From Calditrichaceae bacterium (lineage in GTDB: Bacteria > Calditrichota > Calditrichia > Calditrichales > Calditrichaceae), in NCBI GenBank assembly GCA_030592985.1, contig JAUVIB010000237.1, forward strand, positions 1-5,698: a DNA stretch of 5,698 bases, read 5' to 3'. Made by a program: the position numbers and the translations under genes. The notes below the pieces were generated by a model that searched no databases, had not been told where the DNA came from, and worked only from the letters and a program-made list of their open reading frames with translations. The stretch's first letter is position 1, and the number at the start of each line of letters is the position of its first letter. Below are positions 5,053-5,698 of this stretch, piece after piece.

Positions 5053-5698
5053 TTACTTAAGTAACAATTTATCCGTTGAAGGCAGTTTTGGATAGGGATT
5101 GTGAGGTTCTATCTGATACCAATAAGCAACAGAAGCCAGGTCATCCCGCAAAGGTAAATAACCGTCAGATCCCCATCCAAGGCTCTGTATAGTCACCTTC
5201 AGATCAACGTTAAATCGTATAGGATCTAATACATGCCAGCGATATTGTCCAAAGATGCCTATTAAATCTTTAATTTCCAAATTTTCAACCTGATAAAATC
5301 CGCTATAAATATTGCTGAATCCAGAATAATACATTTTCCCATCGATCTCTTTGTCATTATAACCATAGGAGCCGTTAAAATAATCTTCTTCGCCTGTTCC
5401 GCAAATGGTTGGAAATTCCGTATCACCATCCATATAGAATTTGATTTCACCCTCTCCCCACCATCCCGGACTTCTTGCTCCATGGGCCAGATAGGTACCG
5501 ACATATTGTCCATCACCTTTTATTCCATCGACAATGGTATATACTTCTTTAAATGGCAAACGATTTACACGCCGGAACTGCGCATGAAAATAAGGTGTAT
5601 TAGCATCCACCTTTTCAAGAGAGTAATCAACTTGATAATATAAAGTTGCATTTTTACTGCCTTTATTTTCCATGGTGATCTTACATTTTTTTCTAAAC
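5053..5698 (-). CDS. DUF2961 / GH172-type protein, C-terminal part (gene starts outside the window)
   Basis: An open frame enters from the window edge and ends at TAA 5055-5053, showing 214 residues. The ATG at 5673 is not the real start. The codons before it read FRKKCKIT and continue family sequence, while full-length members are roughly 350 residues or more. Family signatures, counted from that ATG, are LYYQVDYSL (11-19), YFHAQFRR (28-35), GQYVGTYLA (55-63), WWGEGEIKFYMDGD (71-84), ICGTGEEDYFNGSYGY (90-105), YRWHVLDPIRF (144-154) and RDDLASVAYWYQIEPH (176-191). The Glu-rich WWGEGE and GTGEEDYF motifs are the likely sites of the catalytic acids. Characterised GH172 members are jelly-roll enzymes acting on furanosides such as difructose dianhydride I or D-arabinan. 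The N-terminus is not visible, so secretion cannot be judged. It is first in the visible gene row and probably supplies sugar for the dehydrogenases downstream (inference). Family assignment is sure. Confidence 0.93.
   Translation of the reverse strand, partial: FRKKCKITMENKGSKNATLYYQVDYSLEKVDANTPYFHAQFRRVNRLPFKEVYTIVDGIKGDGQYVGTYLAHGARSPGWWGEGEIKFYMDGDTEFPTICGTGEEDYFNGSYGYNDKEIDGKMYYSGFSNIYSGFYQVENLEIKDLIGIFGQYRWHVLDPIRFNVDLKVTIQSLGWGSDGYLPLRDDLASVAYWYQIEPHNPYPKLPSTDKLLLK

Noticed and set aside
5053..5673. Treating ATG 5673 as the start of the DUF2961 gene
   Set aside because: In-frame codons up to the window edge continue conserved family sequence (FRKKCKIT), and the N-terminal half of the family would be missing.

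Overview
The window comes from an uncultured-looking bacterium of moderate to low GC (about 40% in the coding blocks I counted by hand). All supported genes lie on the minus strand, so transcription runs from high to low coordinates. No rRNA, tRNA, CRISPR array or transposase is visible. The gene content (DUF2961/GH172-type protein, two Gfo/Idh/MocA dehydrogenases, one xylose-isomerase-like TIM-barrel protein) is typical of free-living, glycan-degrading bacteria. I cannot name a phylum from sequence alone.

In order of transcription: (1) 5698-5053, the 3' part of a DUF2961 gene that enters from outside the window; (2) 4845-3706 and (3) 3581-2415, two paralogous cytoplasmic NAD(P)-dependent sugar dehydrogenases that look like a tandem duplication; (4) 2289-1285, a sugar phosphate isomerase/epimerase-like protein. 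Together they read as a small carbohydrate-catabolic cluster. A furanoside-type glycan would be hydrolysed by the DUF2961 enzyme, and the sugar or glycoside then oxidised and isomerised or cleaved by the three cytoplasmic enzymes. That is inference from family membership; the substrate is unknown. The genes are spaced by 124-207 bases rather than tightly packed. Each dehydrogenase and the isomerase has a good GGAGG-type ribosome-binding site.

The gaps between genes carry shared structure. A 13-17 bp element (core TTAATCGGTGTTC on the plus strand) recurs 20-33 bases downstream of three successive stop codons. A fourth copy, in the opposite orientation, turns the element after the isomerase into a long inverted repeat. 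A 19-bp palindrome lies just upstream of the isomerase start, and a nested dyad plus a small hairpin sit between the isomerase and the next ORF.

The left end (1-1060) is different. Bases 1-900 encode, without a start or stop, a fragment of a PilY1-like type IV pilus protein with a partial golvesin-type domain, in markedly GC-richer DNA (57% in bases 1-120). It abuts, at about position 900 and in another frame, the first 54 codons of a small secreted protein in AT-rich DNA. Both genes are truncated at the same point. This suggests a rearrangement breakpoint or an assembly chimera, with a homopolymer frameshift as the weaker alternative.
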